Shown here: positions 44,681 through 53,408 of the stretch, one piece after another
Layout: the number at the start of each line of letters is the position of its first letter
Numbering within the stretch: position 1 is the first letter of the stretch
Assembly (NCBI RefSeq): GCF_008275125.1
Contig: NZ_CP043473.1
Coordinates: 2,356,001-2,420,000 of the forward strand
Reading direction: 5' to 3'
Source of the DNA: Chromobacterium paludis
GTDB taxonomy: Bacteria > Pseudomonadota > Gammaproteobacteria > Burkholderiales > Chromobacteriaceae
DNA length: 64,000 bases
Translations under genes and position numbers: made by a program
Notes under the pieces: generated by a model
Databases searched by the model: none
What the model was told of the DNA's origin: nothing
The model's input: only the letters and a program-made list of their open reading frames with translations

Positions 44681-45439
44681 TCATCGCGCAAACAGCCGAC
44701 GCACCCGTTCCAGGTCTTCCGGCGTGTCCACCCCCGCGGCGGGCGCCTCGCTCGCCAACGCCACAATCATGCTGTAACCATGCCAGAGTACGCGCAATTG
44801 TTCCAGCGCCTCGTATTGCTCCAGCGGCGCCGGCTCAAGGCCGGCATACGTCTTGAGAAATCCGGCGCGGTAGCCGTACATGCCGATGTGGCGGTAGACC
44901 GGCAGGCCCGCCGGCAGCGCGGAACGATCGGCCGCGTAGGCGTCGCGCGCGTATGGGATCGGCGCGCGGCTGAAATACAGCGCGCGGCCATGCTTGTCCA
45001 AAGCCACTTTCACCACATTGGGATTGAAATGGTCGGCGGCGTCGTGCAGCGCGTGAGCCAGCGTCGCCACCGGGGCATCCGCGCCCGCCAGCAGCTCGGC
45101 CAACTGGTTGATCAGCGCGGGCTCGATCAGCGGCTCATCGCCCTGCACATTGATCACGATGGCGTCGTCGGCCAAACCCAGCTGCTCCGCCACTTCCGCC
45201 AGGCGGTCGGTGCCGCTGGCGTGGTCGGCGCGGGTCAGCAGCGCTTCCACACCGTGCTCGGCGCAGGCAGCCAGAATGTCGGCGTGGTCGGTGGCGACGA
45301 TGACGCGGGCGGCGCGGCTCTTGGCCGCCTGTTCCGCCACCCGCGCCACCATGGGCTTGCCGGCGATGTCGGCCAGCGGCTTGCCCGGCAAGCGGCTGGA
45401 CGCCAGCCGCGCCGGGATCACCACCACGAAACCGCTCAT
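44681..45439 (-). CDS. kdsB: CMP-Kdo synthetase
   Basis: 252 residues. Nucleotide-binding [36 protein letters not shown], and [20 protein letters not shown]. It activates Kdo with CTP so that it can be added to lipid A. ATG 45439 overlaps the stop of the Trm112-like gene by 4 bp. Together with lpxK and kdsCD it completes part of the LPS core pathway in this window. Confidence 0.96.
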   Translation of the reverse strand: MSGFVVVIPARLASSRLPGKPLADIAGKPMVARVAEQAAKSRAARVIVATDHADILAACAEHGVEALLTRADHASGTDRLAEVAEQLGLADDAIVINVQGDEPLIEPALINQLAELLAGADAPVATLAHALHDAADHFNPNVVKVALDKHGRALYFSRAPIPYARDAYAADRSALPAGLPVYRHIGMYGYRAGFLKTYAGLEPAPLEQYEALEQLRVLWHGYSMIVALASEAPAAGVDTPEDLERVRRLFAR

Positions 45440-45618
45440 TTGACTTCTTCTTCCGGCGGCAGCTCGCGCGCCTCGCTCTCCAGCATCATCGGGATGCCGT
45501 CCTTGATCGGGAAGGCCAGGCGGTCGCCCTTGCAGATCAGCTCGTCCTTGCTCTTGTCGAACAGCAGCGGGCCCTTGCACAGCGGGCATACCAGAATTTC
45601 CAGAAATTTAGCGTCCAT
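45436..45618 (-). CDS. Trm112-family small zinc protein (YcaR-like)
   Basis: 60 residues. [20 protein letters not shown] … [20 protein letters not shown] is the Trm112/UPF0434 pattern with a CxxC pair. It usually stands between lpxK and kdsB, as here. It is probably a partner or chaperone of methyltransferases, but its bacterial target is not established. Confidence 0.93.
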   Translation of the reverse strand: MDAKFLEILVCPLCKGPLLFDKSKDELICKGDRLAFPIKDGIPMMLESEARELPPEEEVK

Positions 45619-46627
45619 GTTCCATCTTCAAGCGGGCTAGTATCCAGTCGCACAGATCAGGCGCCAGCGTGGCCTGAACCGGCAAAACCCATAGTCTAGC
45701 ACGCTGCGCCGCATCATGAAGCGCGCGCGCGAGCTTGACCGCGTCCTTGCTGGTGACGATGACCGCGTCGGCGTCGGCGGGAATGTCCTCCGCCGAAAAA
45801 GGGTGGTGATCGGGGAAAGACAGCCGGCGATCCACCGCCACGCCCATGCAGGCCAGCGTGTCGAAAAAGCGCTGCGGATGGCCGATGCCGGCCAGCGCCG
45901 CCACGCGCAAGCCGGCGAAGTCGGCCGCGCCGCGCGTCACCGAGGCATCGTCCAGCGCATGGCAGCGGCCGGGGCGCAAGGCCATGGCGAAGCGCGGCAA
46001 GCCGGCCGGCAAGGGCAGATCGCCCCCCTCGCCATTCACGACGACCGCGTCCACGCTGCGCAAGCGCGACGCCGGCTCGCGCAGCGGGCCATTGGGCAGC
46101 AGCCTGCCATTGCCCAGGCCGCGCCGGCCGTCCAGCACCGCGATCTCCAGATCGCGCGCCAGCCGGTAGTGCTGCAGGCCGTCGTCGCTGAGTATCAGCC
46201 GGACATCAGGGTGCTGGGCCAGCAGATGGCGTCCGGCGGCGACGCGGTCGCGCCCCACCACCACCGGCGCGCCGGAAGCGGCCAGCAGCAAAGGCTCGTC
46301 GCCCACCTGGGCCGGGTCGCTGTCCGGTTTCACCTCAGTCGGCACCGCCGCTTGGCCGCCGTAGCCGCGGCTGATAACGCCTACCTTGACCCCGCGCGCG
46401 GCGAAACCATCCAGCAGCGCCAGCGTCAGCGGCGTCTTGCCGACGCCGCCGACATTGATGTTGCCGATCACCGCCACCGGAACCGGCAGCCTCTCGCTGG
46501 TTTTCCAGCCGCGGCGGAACGCCTGCCGGCGGACAGCGGCCAGCAGCGCAAAAAGCCCTTCCAGCGGCGCCAGAAGGGCTGTCAGCCAGCCTCGCGGCTG
46601 GTACCAGTGTTGTTCGATCAGATTCAT
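45608..46627 (-). CDS. lpxK: Tetraacyldisaccharide 4'-kinase
   Basis: 339 residues. P-loop [20 protein letters not shown], an N-terminal membrane anchor ([18 protein letters not shown]), [20 protein letters not shown], and [15 protein letters not shown]. It phosphorylates the 4' position of the lipid A disaccharide. exbD and exbB precede it in the place where msbA stands in enterics. Confidence 0.95.
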   Translation of the reverse strand: MNLIEQHWYQPRGWLTALLAPLEGLFALLAAVRRQAFRRGWKTSERLPVPVAVIGNINVGGVGKTPLTLALLDGFAARGVKVGVISRGYGGQAAVPTEVKPDSDPAQVGDEPLLLAASGAPVVVGRDRVAAGRHLLAQHPDVRLILSDDGLQHYRLARDLEIAVLDGRRGLGNGRLLPNGPLREPASRLRSVDAVVVNGEGGDLPLPAGLPRFAMALRPGRCHALDDASVTRGAADFAGLRVAALAGIGHPQRFFDTLACMGVAVDRRLSFPDHHPFSAEDIPADADAVIVTSKDAVKLARALHDAAQRARLWVLPVQATLAPDLCDWILARLKMEHGR

Positions 46628-46639
46628 GCCGCTCCGGGC

Positions 46640-47056
46640 TTACTGCAGGTTCTGCGTGGCAAAGGTCAGCTGCGACAACCCTGCCTCGCGCGCGGCTTCC
46701 ATCACGGTGATCACCGACTGGTGGGTGGATTTGGCGTCGGCATTGACCACCACCACCACGTCGCTCTTGCCCGCGGCGTCGGCCTTGAGCCTGGCCAGCA
46801 AGCCGGCCTTGTCGCCGCTGGCCAGTTTGGCGTCGTTCACCGCCATCGCGCCATCGGCCGCCACCGCGACATTGATCTCCGTGGTTTTGTTCTTCTGCTG
46901 CTCGCCCTGGGCGCTGGGAAGATTGATCTTGAGTTCGGAAAAGTGGGAATAGGTGGTGGTGACCATCAGGAAGATCAGGATCACCAGCAGCACGTCGATC
47001 AAGGGAATGAAATTGATCTCCGGCTCGTCCCGGCCGCGTCCGCGACGGAAATTCAT
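46640..47056 (-). CDS. exbD: ExbD/TolR-family biopolymer transport protein
   Basis: 138 residues with one N-terminal helix (PEINFIPLIDVLLVILIFLM) holding the conserved Asp, then a periplasmic domain (INLPSAQGEQQKNKTTEINV). With ExbB it forms a proton-driven motor that energises TonB-type or Tol-type partners. The gene lies 2 bp after exbB; TonB itself is not in the window, so TolR cannot be fully excluded. Confidence 0.9.
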   Translation of the reverse strand: MNFRRGRGRDEPEINFIPLIDVLLVILIFLMVTTTYSHFSELKINLPSAQGEQQKNKTTEINVAVAADGAMAVNDAKLASGDKAGLLARLKADAAGKSDVVVVVNADAKSTHQSVITVMEAAREAGLSQLTFATQNLQ

Positions 47057-47058
47057 GC

Positions 47059-47673
47059 TCAGCCCCCGTTCTTGCGCTCGCCGTGCACCACTTCCACCAG
47101 CTTGATGGCTTGCGCCTCCATTTCCACCAACAGGCCATCCACCTTGGAGCGGAAATAGCGATAGAACATCATGCTGGGAATGGCCACGATCAGGCCAAAG
47201 GCGGTGTTGTACAGCGCGACGGAGATGCCGTGGGCCAGTTGCTGCGGATTGGCGCCGTTGCCGTTCTGCGAGCCGAAAATTTCAATCATGCCGATCACGG
47301 TGCCCAGCAGGCCCAACAGCGGCGCCATCGCGGCGATGGTGCCCAGCGAAGTCAGCAGGCGTTCCAGCTGGTAGGCCACCTGGCGGCCTTCGTCTTCAAT
47401 GGACTCCTTCATCACCTCGCGGCTGCCGTGCACATTGCGCAAGCCGGCCGCGAACAAGCGCCCCAGCGGAGAATGGCGCTGCAGCTTCTGCAACAGATCA
47501 TCGCGGTCGCCCACGCGGCGGTATTCCTGCAGCGTCTGCGCCAGCAAGCCTGCCGGCACTACCGCGCCGCGCCGCAGCGTGAACAGGCGCTCCAGGATGA
47601 TGGCCAGCGACACCACCGACGCCGCGATAATGGTCCAGATCGGCCAGCCGGCCGCCTCAACGATAGCCCACAC
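47059..47673 (-). CDS. exbB: ExbB/TolQ-family proton channel protein
   Basis: 204 residues, three helices (WAIVEAAGWPIWTIIAASVV, TIAAMAPLLGLLGTVIGMIE, VALYNTAFGLIVAIPSMMFY). The start is GTG 47673 with GGAGA 7 bp ahead; the longer frame to 47901 runs through the DnaA-box spacer and has no ribosome site. It heads exbB-exbD-lpxK. Confidence 0.9.
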   Translation of the reverse strand: MWAIVEAAGWPIWTIIAASVVSLAIILERLFTLRRGAVVPAGLLAQTLQEYRRVGDRDDLLQKLQRHSPLGRLFAAGLRNVHGSREVMKESIEDEGRQVAYQLERLLTSLGTIAAMAPLLGLLGTVIGMIEIFGSQNGNGANPQQLAHGISVALYNTAFGLIVAIPSMMFYRYFRSKVDGLLVEMEAQAIKLVEVVHGERKNGG

Positions 47674-47819
47674 GAAGCAATCTCCGTAATTGATACAAAC
47701 GATAGACTTTATTACCTCAACCGATGTGAGGCAACCTTGCGACCGGAAAAATTCCCCAGTATTGCCGCTTTTTTGGGCAAACCCAGCGAAAAGCCCTGTC
47801 CACCGGCACCTTCCACAAC

Positions 47820-47855
47820 TTATCCACAAAGTTATTCCGCGATTGTTGTGGATAA
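47820..47855. promoter_or_regulatory. Pair of perfect DnaA boxes, inverted
   Basis: TTATCCACA at 47820-47828 and its exact complement TGTGGATAA at 47847-47855, 18 bp apart, in the 280-bp spacer between exbB and the thioesterase-fold gene. No replication gene is near. They may titrate DnaA or regulate exbB. The rest of the spacer shows nothing else I recognise. Confidence 0.65.
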
Positions 47856-47953
47856 ATTTCAGCGCATGAACCACGCGCGCCATGCATGCCGGCATTGACA
47901 TGGATCAAAGCTTTGCCGACGATGACGCATCCAAACAATCGTTTGAATGAATC

Positions 47954-48412
47954 ATGAACCTGCCCATCTGGCTGATCAAACTGCTGTTCAATCTGTGGCC
48001 GCCCTTCCTTGGCGCCGGCATCCGCGTGCATAAGCTGTCGCCTGATTTCCGCCAGGCCGAAGTCAGGCTCAGGCTGGGCCTGGGCAACCGCAACTACGTC
48101 GGCACCCATTTCGGCGGCAGCCTGTACGCGATGACCGACCCGTTCTACATGCTGATGCTGCTGCGCCAGCTCGGCAACGACTACTACGTGTGGGACAAGG
48201 CCGGTCGCATCGACTACCTCAAGCCCGGCCGCGGCGTGGTCCGCGCCCTATTCCATCTGTCCGACGCGCAGCTGGCGGACATCCGCGCGCAAACCGCCGA
48301 CGGCGGCAAGCACCTGCCGGAAATGACGGTGGAAATCCGCGACGCCGACGACGAGCTGGTGGCCACCGTGCACAAGACGCTCTACGTGCGCAAGAAGCCC
48401 GACCGGCGCTGA
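47954..48412 (+). CDS. DUF4442 hotdog-fold thioesterase-like protein
   Basis: 152 residues. It fits DUF4442 (YiiD C-terminal type): LRLGLGNRNYVGTHFGGSLY, DPFYMLMLLRQLG, then WDKAGRIDYLKPGRGVVRAL. Such hotdog proteins act on acyl-CoA or acyl-carrier substrates, but this branch is uncharacterised. It is transcribed away from exbB and ends at a two-way terminator. Confidence 0.85.
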   Translation: MNLPIWLIKLLFNLWPPFLGAGIRVHKLSPDFRQAEVRLRLGLGNRNYVGTHFGGSLYAMTDPFYMLMLLRQLGNDYYVWDKAGRIDYLKPGRGVVRALFHLSDAQLADIRAQTADGGKHLPEMTVEIRDADDELVATVHKTLYVRKKPDRR

Positions 48413-48428
48413 GCCGCTGCCGCATGCG

Positions 48429-48460
48429 AAAAAGCCGCTTCCAGGGAAGCGGCTTTTTTT
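48429..48460. terminator. Bidirectional terminator
   Basis: AAAAAGCCGCTT pairs with AAGCGGCTTTTTTT across six bases, between convergent genes. Confidence 0.88.
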
Positions 48461-48478
48461 ACCTCCGCCGGCCGGCGA

Positions 48479-48775
48479 TCACTCGCCGAAGCCGCAGAAT
48501 ACCTCGCGCATCATCTTCAGCACATCCAGCGTGCGGATGTCTCCCACGCGATAGTACACACGGTTGGCATCCTTGCGCGTGCGCAAAACGCCCTTGTCCC
48601 GCATAATGGCGAGGTGCTGGGAGATATTGCTCTGGGACGTGCCAACCTGCTCGACAATGTCTTGCACGCTCACTTCCCGGTCTTCCAGCACCGATATGAT
48701 CTTCAGACGCAGCGGATGCGACATGGCCTTCATCGCCCGCGAGGTCTGCTCGATCTGGTCGTCGTTGAACAGCAA
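48479..48775 (-). CDS. ArsR-family transcriptional regulator
   Basis: 98 residues, a single winged helix (AMSHPLRLKIISVLEDREVS, QDIVEQVGTSQSNISQHLAI, VLRTRKDANRVYYRVGD). The typical Cys metal pairs of ArsR are absent; one Cys lies near the C-terminus, so the signal may be redox or a small molecule. It diverges from gpmI, and a palindrome covers its promoter at 48825-48853. Confidence 0.93.
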   Translation of the reverse strand: MLFNDDQIEQTSRAMKAMSHPLRLKIISVLEDREVSVQDIVEQVGTSQSNISQHLAIMRDKGVLRTRKDANRVYYRVGDIRTLDVLKMMREVFCGFGE

Positions 48776-48824
48776 AGCTTTTCTCCTAATGTAGCTTCAA
48801 TTTTATTGATTTGACTGCGTGACA

Positions 48825-48853
48825 ATAGTATCGGCAAAATCCGATACTATCAA
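48825..48853 (-). promoter_or_regulatory. Promoter and palindromic operator of the ArsR regulator
   Basis: Minus strand: TTGATA (48848-48853), 17-bp spacer, TACTAT (48825-48830). A perfect inverted repeat with 10-bp arms (ATAGTATCGG 48825-48834 and CCGATACTAT 48841-48850) covers spacer and -10. This is the layout expected for autorepression, and it also lies in front of gpmI. Confidence 0.65.
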
Positions 48854-48882
48854 GGTTTTCTAATATTCTGAATGCGAATGCC

Positions 48883-50406
48883 ATGAAATCGACCACCCCG
48901 GTGTTGCTATTAATCCTCGACGGCTTCGGCCACCGCACGGAAGGCGATGACAACGCCATCCTGCACGCCAACATGCCCCACTGGAACCGCCTGCGCCAGC
49001 AGTACGCGTATGGCACCATCAATGCCTCGGAAAACTTTGTGGGACTGCCTTCCGGCCAGTTCGGCAACTCCGAGGTCGGCCACCTGAACATCGGCGCTGG
49101 CCGCATCGTGCAGCAGGACATCAGCCGCATCGACTGCGACATCGAGGACGGCCGCTTCGCATCCAATGACACGCTGCAACAAGCCATGAGCAAAGCTCAA
49201 GGCTCGGCCCTGCATGTGTTCGGCTTGTTATCCGATGGGGGTGTGCACAGCCATGAGAACCACATCCACGCGCTGATCCGCGCCGCCCAGGCCGCCGGCG
49301 TGCCCAAGATCTACGTCCACGCCTTCCTCGACGGCCGCGACACCCCGCCGCGCAGCGCCGAAACCTACCTCAAGCGCCTGGACGCGGTGCTGGCCGGCTG
49401 CCCCAACGCGCGCCTGGTCTCCGTCACCGGCCGCTACTGGGCCATGGACCGCGACAAGCGCTGGGAGCGCGTCGAGCCGGCCTACCGCCTGCTGGTGGAA
49501 GGCGAGGGCCTGTTCCACGCCGAAACCGGCCTGGAAGCGCTGCAAGCCGCCTACGCCCGCGACGAGAACGACGAGTTCGTCAAGGCCACCGGCATCGGCG
49601 CCCCGGTGAAGATGCAGGACGGCGACGTGGTGATCTTCATGAATTTCCGCGCCGACCGCGCCCGCCAGCTGACCACCGCGCTGACCGACCCGGCCTTCGA
49701 CGGCTTCCCCGCCCGCCAGCCCAAGTTCGGCTGCTACGCCACCCTGACCAGCTACGGCGAAGCCTACTCGGCGCTGCCGGTGGCCTACGCGCCGCAAAAA
49801 ATCAGCAACGGCATGGGCGAGTACCTGTCGTCCCAGGGCATGAAGCAGCTGCGCATCGCCGAGACCGAGAAATACCCGCACGTCACCTACTTCTTCAACG
49901 GCGGCGAAGAGCAGGTGTATCCGGGCGAAGACCGCATCCTGGTGCCCTCGCCCAAGGTGGCCACCTATGACCTGCAACCGGAAATGAGCGCCGGCGAAGT
50001 GACCGACAAGATCGTCGCCGCCATCCAGTCCGGCCAGTACCAGGCCATCTTCTGCAACTACGCCAACGGCGACATGGTGGGCCACAGCGGCGTGTTCGAC
50101 GCCGCGGTCAAGGCCGTGGAAGCGCTCGACGGCTGCATCGAGCGCTGCGTGGAAGCCATGCTGGCCGCTGGCGGCGAGGTGCTGATCACCGCCGACCACG
50201 GCAACTGCGAGCAGATGTACGACAGCGAGCACCATCAGCCGCACACCCAGCACACCACCAACCAGGTGCCCTTCCTGTACATCGGCCGCCCGGCCAAGAT
50301 TCGCGCCGGCGGCTCGCTGCGCGACATCTCGCCGTCGCTGCTGGCGATGATGGGCCTGGAACAACCGGCCGAGATGACCGGTCAATCGCTGATCGACTTC
50401 CAATAA
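48883..50406 (+). CDS. gpmI: 2,3-bisphosphoglycerate-independent phosphoglycerate mutase
   Basis: 507 residues. Metal-binding LLLILDGFGHR, catalytic Ser about 63 in GNSEVGHLNIGAGR, the transferase insert (HAFLDGRDTPPRSAETYL), and the C-terminal metal site EVLITADHGNCEQM. It interconverts 3- and 2-phosphoglycerate using manganese. It diverges from the ArsR gene and shares its control region. envC and ctpA follow in the same direction. Confidence 0.96.
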   Translation: MKSTTPVLLLILDGFGHRTEGDDNAILHANMPHWNRLRQQYAYGTINASENFVGLPSGQFGNSEVGHLNIGAGRIVQQDISRIDCDIEDGRFASNDTLQQAMSKAQGSALHVFGLLSDGGVHSHENHIHALIRAAQAAGVPKIYVHAFLDGRDTPPRSAETYLKRLDAVLAGCPNARLVSVTGRYWAMDRDKRWERVEPAYRLLVEGEGLFHAETGLEALQAAYARDENDEFVKATGIGAPVKMQDGDVVIFMNFRADRARQLTTALTDPAFDGFPARQPKFGCYATLTSYGEAYSALPVAYAPQKISNGMGEYLSSQGMKQLRIAETEKYPHVTYFFNGGEEQVYPGEDRILVPSPKVATYDLQPEMSAGEVTDKIVAAIQSGQYQAIFCNYANGDMVGHSGVFDAAVKAVEALDGCIERCVEAMLAAGGEVLITADHGNCEQMYDSEHHQPHTQHTTNQVPFLYIGRPAKIRAGGSLRDISPSLLAMMGLEQPAEMTGQSLIDFQ

Positions 50407-50478
50407 TCGCCCCGTAGCAGCGGCGGCCATGTTGACGCATGGCCGCCGCTCTTGCCTTAAGCGAAAGAAAACAAGGGA

Positions 50479-51813
50479 ATGAAACGCTATCTCCTGCTGG
50501 CCTTGCTGGCCGGCGCCGCCCAGGCGGCCAACACGCCCACCCCCGCCCTGTCCGTCGCCCCGCACCAGCAGGACCTGAAGAACGTGCGCAAGGAAATCGA
50601 CAGCCTGAAGAAGGACCTGGCGCAGAAGCAGTCCATCAAGCAGGAGGCGCAATCCGCCATCCAGGAGTCCGAGCAGGCGCTCAGCCAGACCCGCCAGGCG
50701 CTGGCCACGCTGGAGCAGAAGCAAAGCCGCTCCGAACAGCAGCTGGAAGAGCTGCGCGCCCAAATCGAGCAGACGCGCGCCAAGCTGGCGCATACCCGCG
50801 AACGCGTGGGCCAGATGCTGGTGCGCCAATACAAGAACGGCCAGCACGATGCGATGAAGCTGATGCTGAATGACGGCGATCCCAACCAGACCGCGCGCGA
50901 CCTGACGTACTACCAGCACATCGCCCGCGCCGAACAACTGCTGGTGCAGCAATTGCTCAGCCAGCAGCAGCAGCTGGAGACGCTGTCCGCGCAGCTGGAG
51001 CAGGAACTGGCGCGGCTGAACCATCTATCCAGCCGCAAAACCCAGGAAAAAAGCCAGCTGGAGCAAGGCAAGAGCCAGCAAGTGCAGCAACTGAACAAGG
51101 TAACCGGCGAAATCAAGCAAAGCCAGACCAAGCTGACCCAGCTGCAAGAAGACGAGAAACGCCTGTCCAACCTGATCGCCCAGATCAACCGCGAGATCCA
51201 GCACCGCAAGGCGGAGGCCGCGCGCAAGGCCGCCGAGGCGCGCAAGGCCAAGCTGGCCGCCGCCCGCGAAGCCGCGCGCAAGGAAAATGAACGCCGCCGC
51301 AAGCTGGCCGAACAGGCCAAGAAGCAAGGCAAGCCGGTGCCGGAAGAAGCCAAAAAGCAGGTAGTGGTCAAGGAAGAGCCGGCCCAGCAAGTCGACGATG
51401 TCGCCGACGACAGCGCCGCCGGCCGCGCCTTCGCCAGCCTGCAAGGCAAGATGAAGCTGCCGGTGGCGGGCCAGATCGCCGGCGGCTACGGCAAGATGCG
51501 CCGCGAAGGCACCACCTGGAAGGGCGTGTTCATCCGCAGCGCCGTCGGCCAGCCAGTACACAGCGTGGCCGATGGCACGGTAGTATATGCGGATGAGCTG
51601 CGCGGCTATGGCAAAGCGGTTGTCATTGACCATGGCGGCAACTACATGACTGTCTACACTGGGCTGTCCGCCATCGCCAAGTCGAATGGCAGCAGCGTCA
51701 AGGCCGGTGACACACTCGGCAACACTGGTACACTGGACAACGGAGAGGCCGGACTGTACTTTGAGATCCGGCATCTGGGTCGCACCCTCAACCCGCAGGC
51801 CTGGACACGCTAA
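50479..51813 (+). CDS. envC: Murein hydrolase activator EnvC
   Basis: 444 residues. Signal peptide (MKRYLLLALLAGAAQAA), a long coiled coil (about 28-250), a Lys/Ala-rich linker and a LytM/M23 domain (about 320-444). The metal ligands of active M23 enzymes are missing: the HxxxD region reads WKGVFIRSAVGQ and the HxH region GLYFEIRHLG. That is the hallmark of EnvC, which activates amidases at the division site rather than cutting peptidoglycan. ctpA follows in the usual order. Confidence 0.92.
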   Translation: MKRYLLLALLAGAAQAANTPTPALSVAPHQQDLKNVRKEIDSLKKDLAQKQSIKQEAQSAIQESEQALSQTRQALATLEQKQSRSEQQLEELRAQIEQTRAKLAHTRERVGQMLVRQYKNGQHDAMKLMLNDGDPNQTARDLTYYQHIARAEQLLVQQLLSQQQQLETLSAQLEQELARLNHLSSRKTQEKSQLEQGKSQQVQQLNKVTGEIKQSQTKLTQLQEDEKRLSNLIAQINREIQHRKAEAARKAAEARKAKLAAAREAARKENERRRKLAEQAKKQGKPVPEEAKKQVVVKEEPAQQVDDVADDSAAGRAFASLQGKMKLPVAGQIAGGYGKMRREGTTWKGVFIRSAVGQPVHSVADGTVVYADELRGYGKAVVIDHGGNYMTVYTGLSAIAKSNGSSVKAGDTLGNTGTLDNGEAGLYFEIRHLGRTLNPQAWTR

Positions 51814-51841
51814 GGTGCCGGGTACGGAGAATCAGCAAAGC

Positions 51842-53266
51842 ATGAGCAGCCAAAGAATGAAAAAAATCGCCTGGTTGGTGGCAGGAGCCATGGCCGGCGG
51901 CATCCTGACCCTCAGCATGCAGGCGCTGGCCGACAAGGAAGCCTCGCCGCTGCCGCTGAACGAGCTGCGCACCTTCGCCGAGGTGTTCAGCCTGATCAAG
52001 CAGAGCTATGTCGAGCCGGTGGACGACAAGAAGCTGATTGACGAGGCGATCAAGGGCATGTTGACCGGCCTGGACCCGCATTCCGACTACATGACGCCGG
52101 AAGAATTCAAGGAACTGCGCGAAGGCACGCAGGGCGAGTTCGGCGGCCTGGGCATCGAGATCGGCGCCGAAGACGGCCTGGTCAAGGTGGTGTCGCCCAT
52201 CGAGGACACCCCGGCGCAGAAGGCCGGCATCAAGAGCGGCGACCTGATCATCAAGATCGACGACACGCCGGTGCGCGGCCTGTCGCTGAACGACGCCGTG
52301 AAGAAGATGCGCGGCAAGCCGGGCACCAAGGTGACGCTGACCATCGCCCGCAAGAACGAAACCAAGCCGCTGGTGTTCACGCTGGCGCGCGCCATCATCA
52401 AGACCAAGAGCGTCAAGTACAAGATGCTGGAGCCGGGCTACGGCTATGTGCGCATCGCCCAGTTCCAGGAGCACACCGCCGAGGACCTGGCGGCCGGCCT
52501 GCACAAGCTGTACCAGGACAACAAGCAGCCGCTGAAGGGCCTGGTGCTGGACCTGCGCGACGACCCGGGCGGCCTGCTCAACGGCGCCGTCGGCGTGGCC
52601 GCCGCCTTCCTGCCCAAGGACAAGCTGGTGGTCTACACCGAGGGCCGCACGCCGGACGCCAAAATGCGCCTGACCGCCACGCTGCAGAACTACGCGCGCC
52701 AGAACGGCAGCGACCCGCTGGCCAAGCTGCCGCCCCAGGCGCGCAATGTGCCGATGGTGGTGCTGGTCAACGGCGGCTCCGCCTCGGCCTCGGAAATCGT
52801 CGCCGGCGCCTTGCAAGACCAGAAGCGCGCGGTGCTGGTGGGCACCCAGACCTTCGGCAAGGGCTCGGTGCAGTCCATCCTGCCGCTGGGCAGCCAGGGC
52901 GGCATCAAGCTGACCACGGCGCGCTACTTCACGCCTAGCGGCCGCTCCATCCAGGCCAAGGGCATCACGCCGGACGTGGTGGTGGAAGACGCCACCTTGA
53001 CCGCCGCCGACCAGGCGCTGCGCGTGCGCGAGGTGGACCTGGAAAACCACCTGGCCAACCCCAATGGCGACGACAAGCCGGCCAAGGCCGCCAAACCGGC
53101 GCCCCGGCTGGTGGCGCCGCCGCAGGACAAGGGCGCGGAGCCGGCCAAGCCGGACGCCGGCAGCCAGTTCGGCCCGCGCGAACCCAGCGTCAAGAACGAC
53201 TACCAACTGTCGCAAGCCTTGAATGTGCTAAAGGTTCAGCAAATCCTGGAAAAGCGCGCCAACTAA
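51842..53266 (+). CDS. ctpA: Carboxy-terminal processing protease (S41)
   Basis: 474 residues. Signal anchor (IAWLVAGAMAGGILTLSMQA), PDZ domain (EFGGLGIEIGAEDGLVKVVS, AGIKSGDLIIKIDDTPV), and the S41 catalytic Ser and Lys in NGGSASASEIVAGALQDQKR and TFGKGSVQ. It trims periplasmic proteins, often linked to envelope hydrolases. ATG 51842 is used; the earlier frame runs into envC. A Pro/Ala/Lys tail precedes the terminator. Confidence 0.94.
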   Translation: MSSQRMKKIAWLVAGAMAGGILTLSMQALADKEASPLPLNELRTFAEVFSLIKQSYVEPVDDKKLIDEAIKGMLTGLDPHSDYMTPEEFKELREGTQGEFGGLGIEIGAEDGLVKVVSPIEDTPAQKAGIKSGDLIIKIDDTPVRGLSLNDAVKKMRGKPGTKVTLTIARKNETKPLVFTLARAIIKTKSVKYKMLEPGYGYVRIAQFQEHTAEDLAAGLHKLYQDNKQPLKGLVLDLRDDPGGLLNGAVGVAAAFLPKDKLVVYTEGRTPDAKMRLTATLQNYARQNGSDPLAKLPPQARNVPMVVLVNGGSASASEIVAGALQDQKRAVLVGTQTFGKGSVQSILPLGSQGGIKLTTARYFTPSGRSIQAKGITPDVVVEDATLTAADQALRVREVDLENHLANPNGDDKPAKAAKPAPRLVAPPQDKGAEPAKPDAGSQFGPREPSVKNDYQLSQALNVLKVQQILEKRAN

Positions 53267-53284
53267 GCCTTGCCGCGCCGCGCC

Positions 53285-53318
53285 AAACGCCGCCCAACCG
53301 GGCGGCGTTTTTTGTTTT
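53285..53318 (+). terminator. Intrinsic terminator after ctpA
   Basis: AACGCCGCC and GGCGGCGTT form the stem, followed by TTTTTTGTTTT. Confidence 0.87.
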
Positions 53319-53408
53319 GCCCCCGCGCCGTCCCGTACGATCCGAAACACGGCGCGGCATCAATCCTGATATGCTTGATGGTTGTTCTACCGGCCGGAGA
53401 CCGCCGCC

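Noticed and set aside
47820..47855. DnaA boxes as a chromosomal origin
   Set aside because: Only two boxes, no AT-rich unwinding region, and no dnaA, dnaN, gidA or par genes nearby.
49228..51024. 598-codon frame opposite gpmI and envC
   Set aside because: It spans two real genes in antisense and has low-complexity composition.
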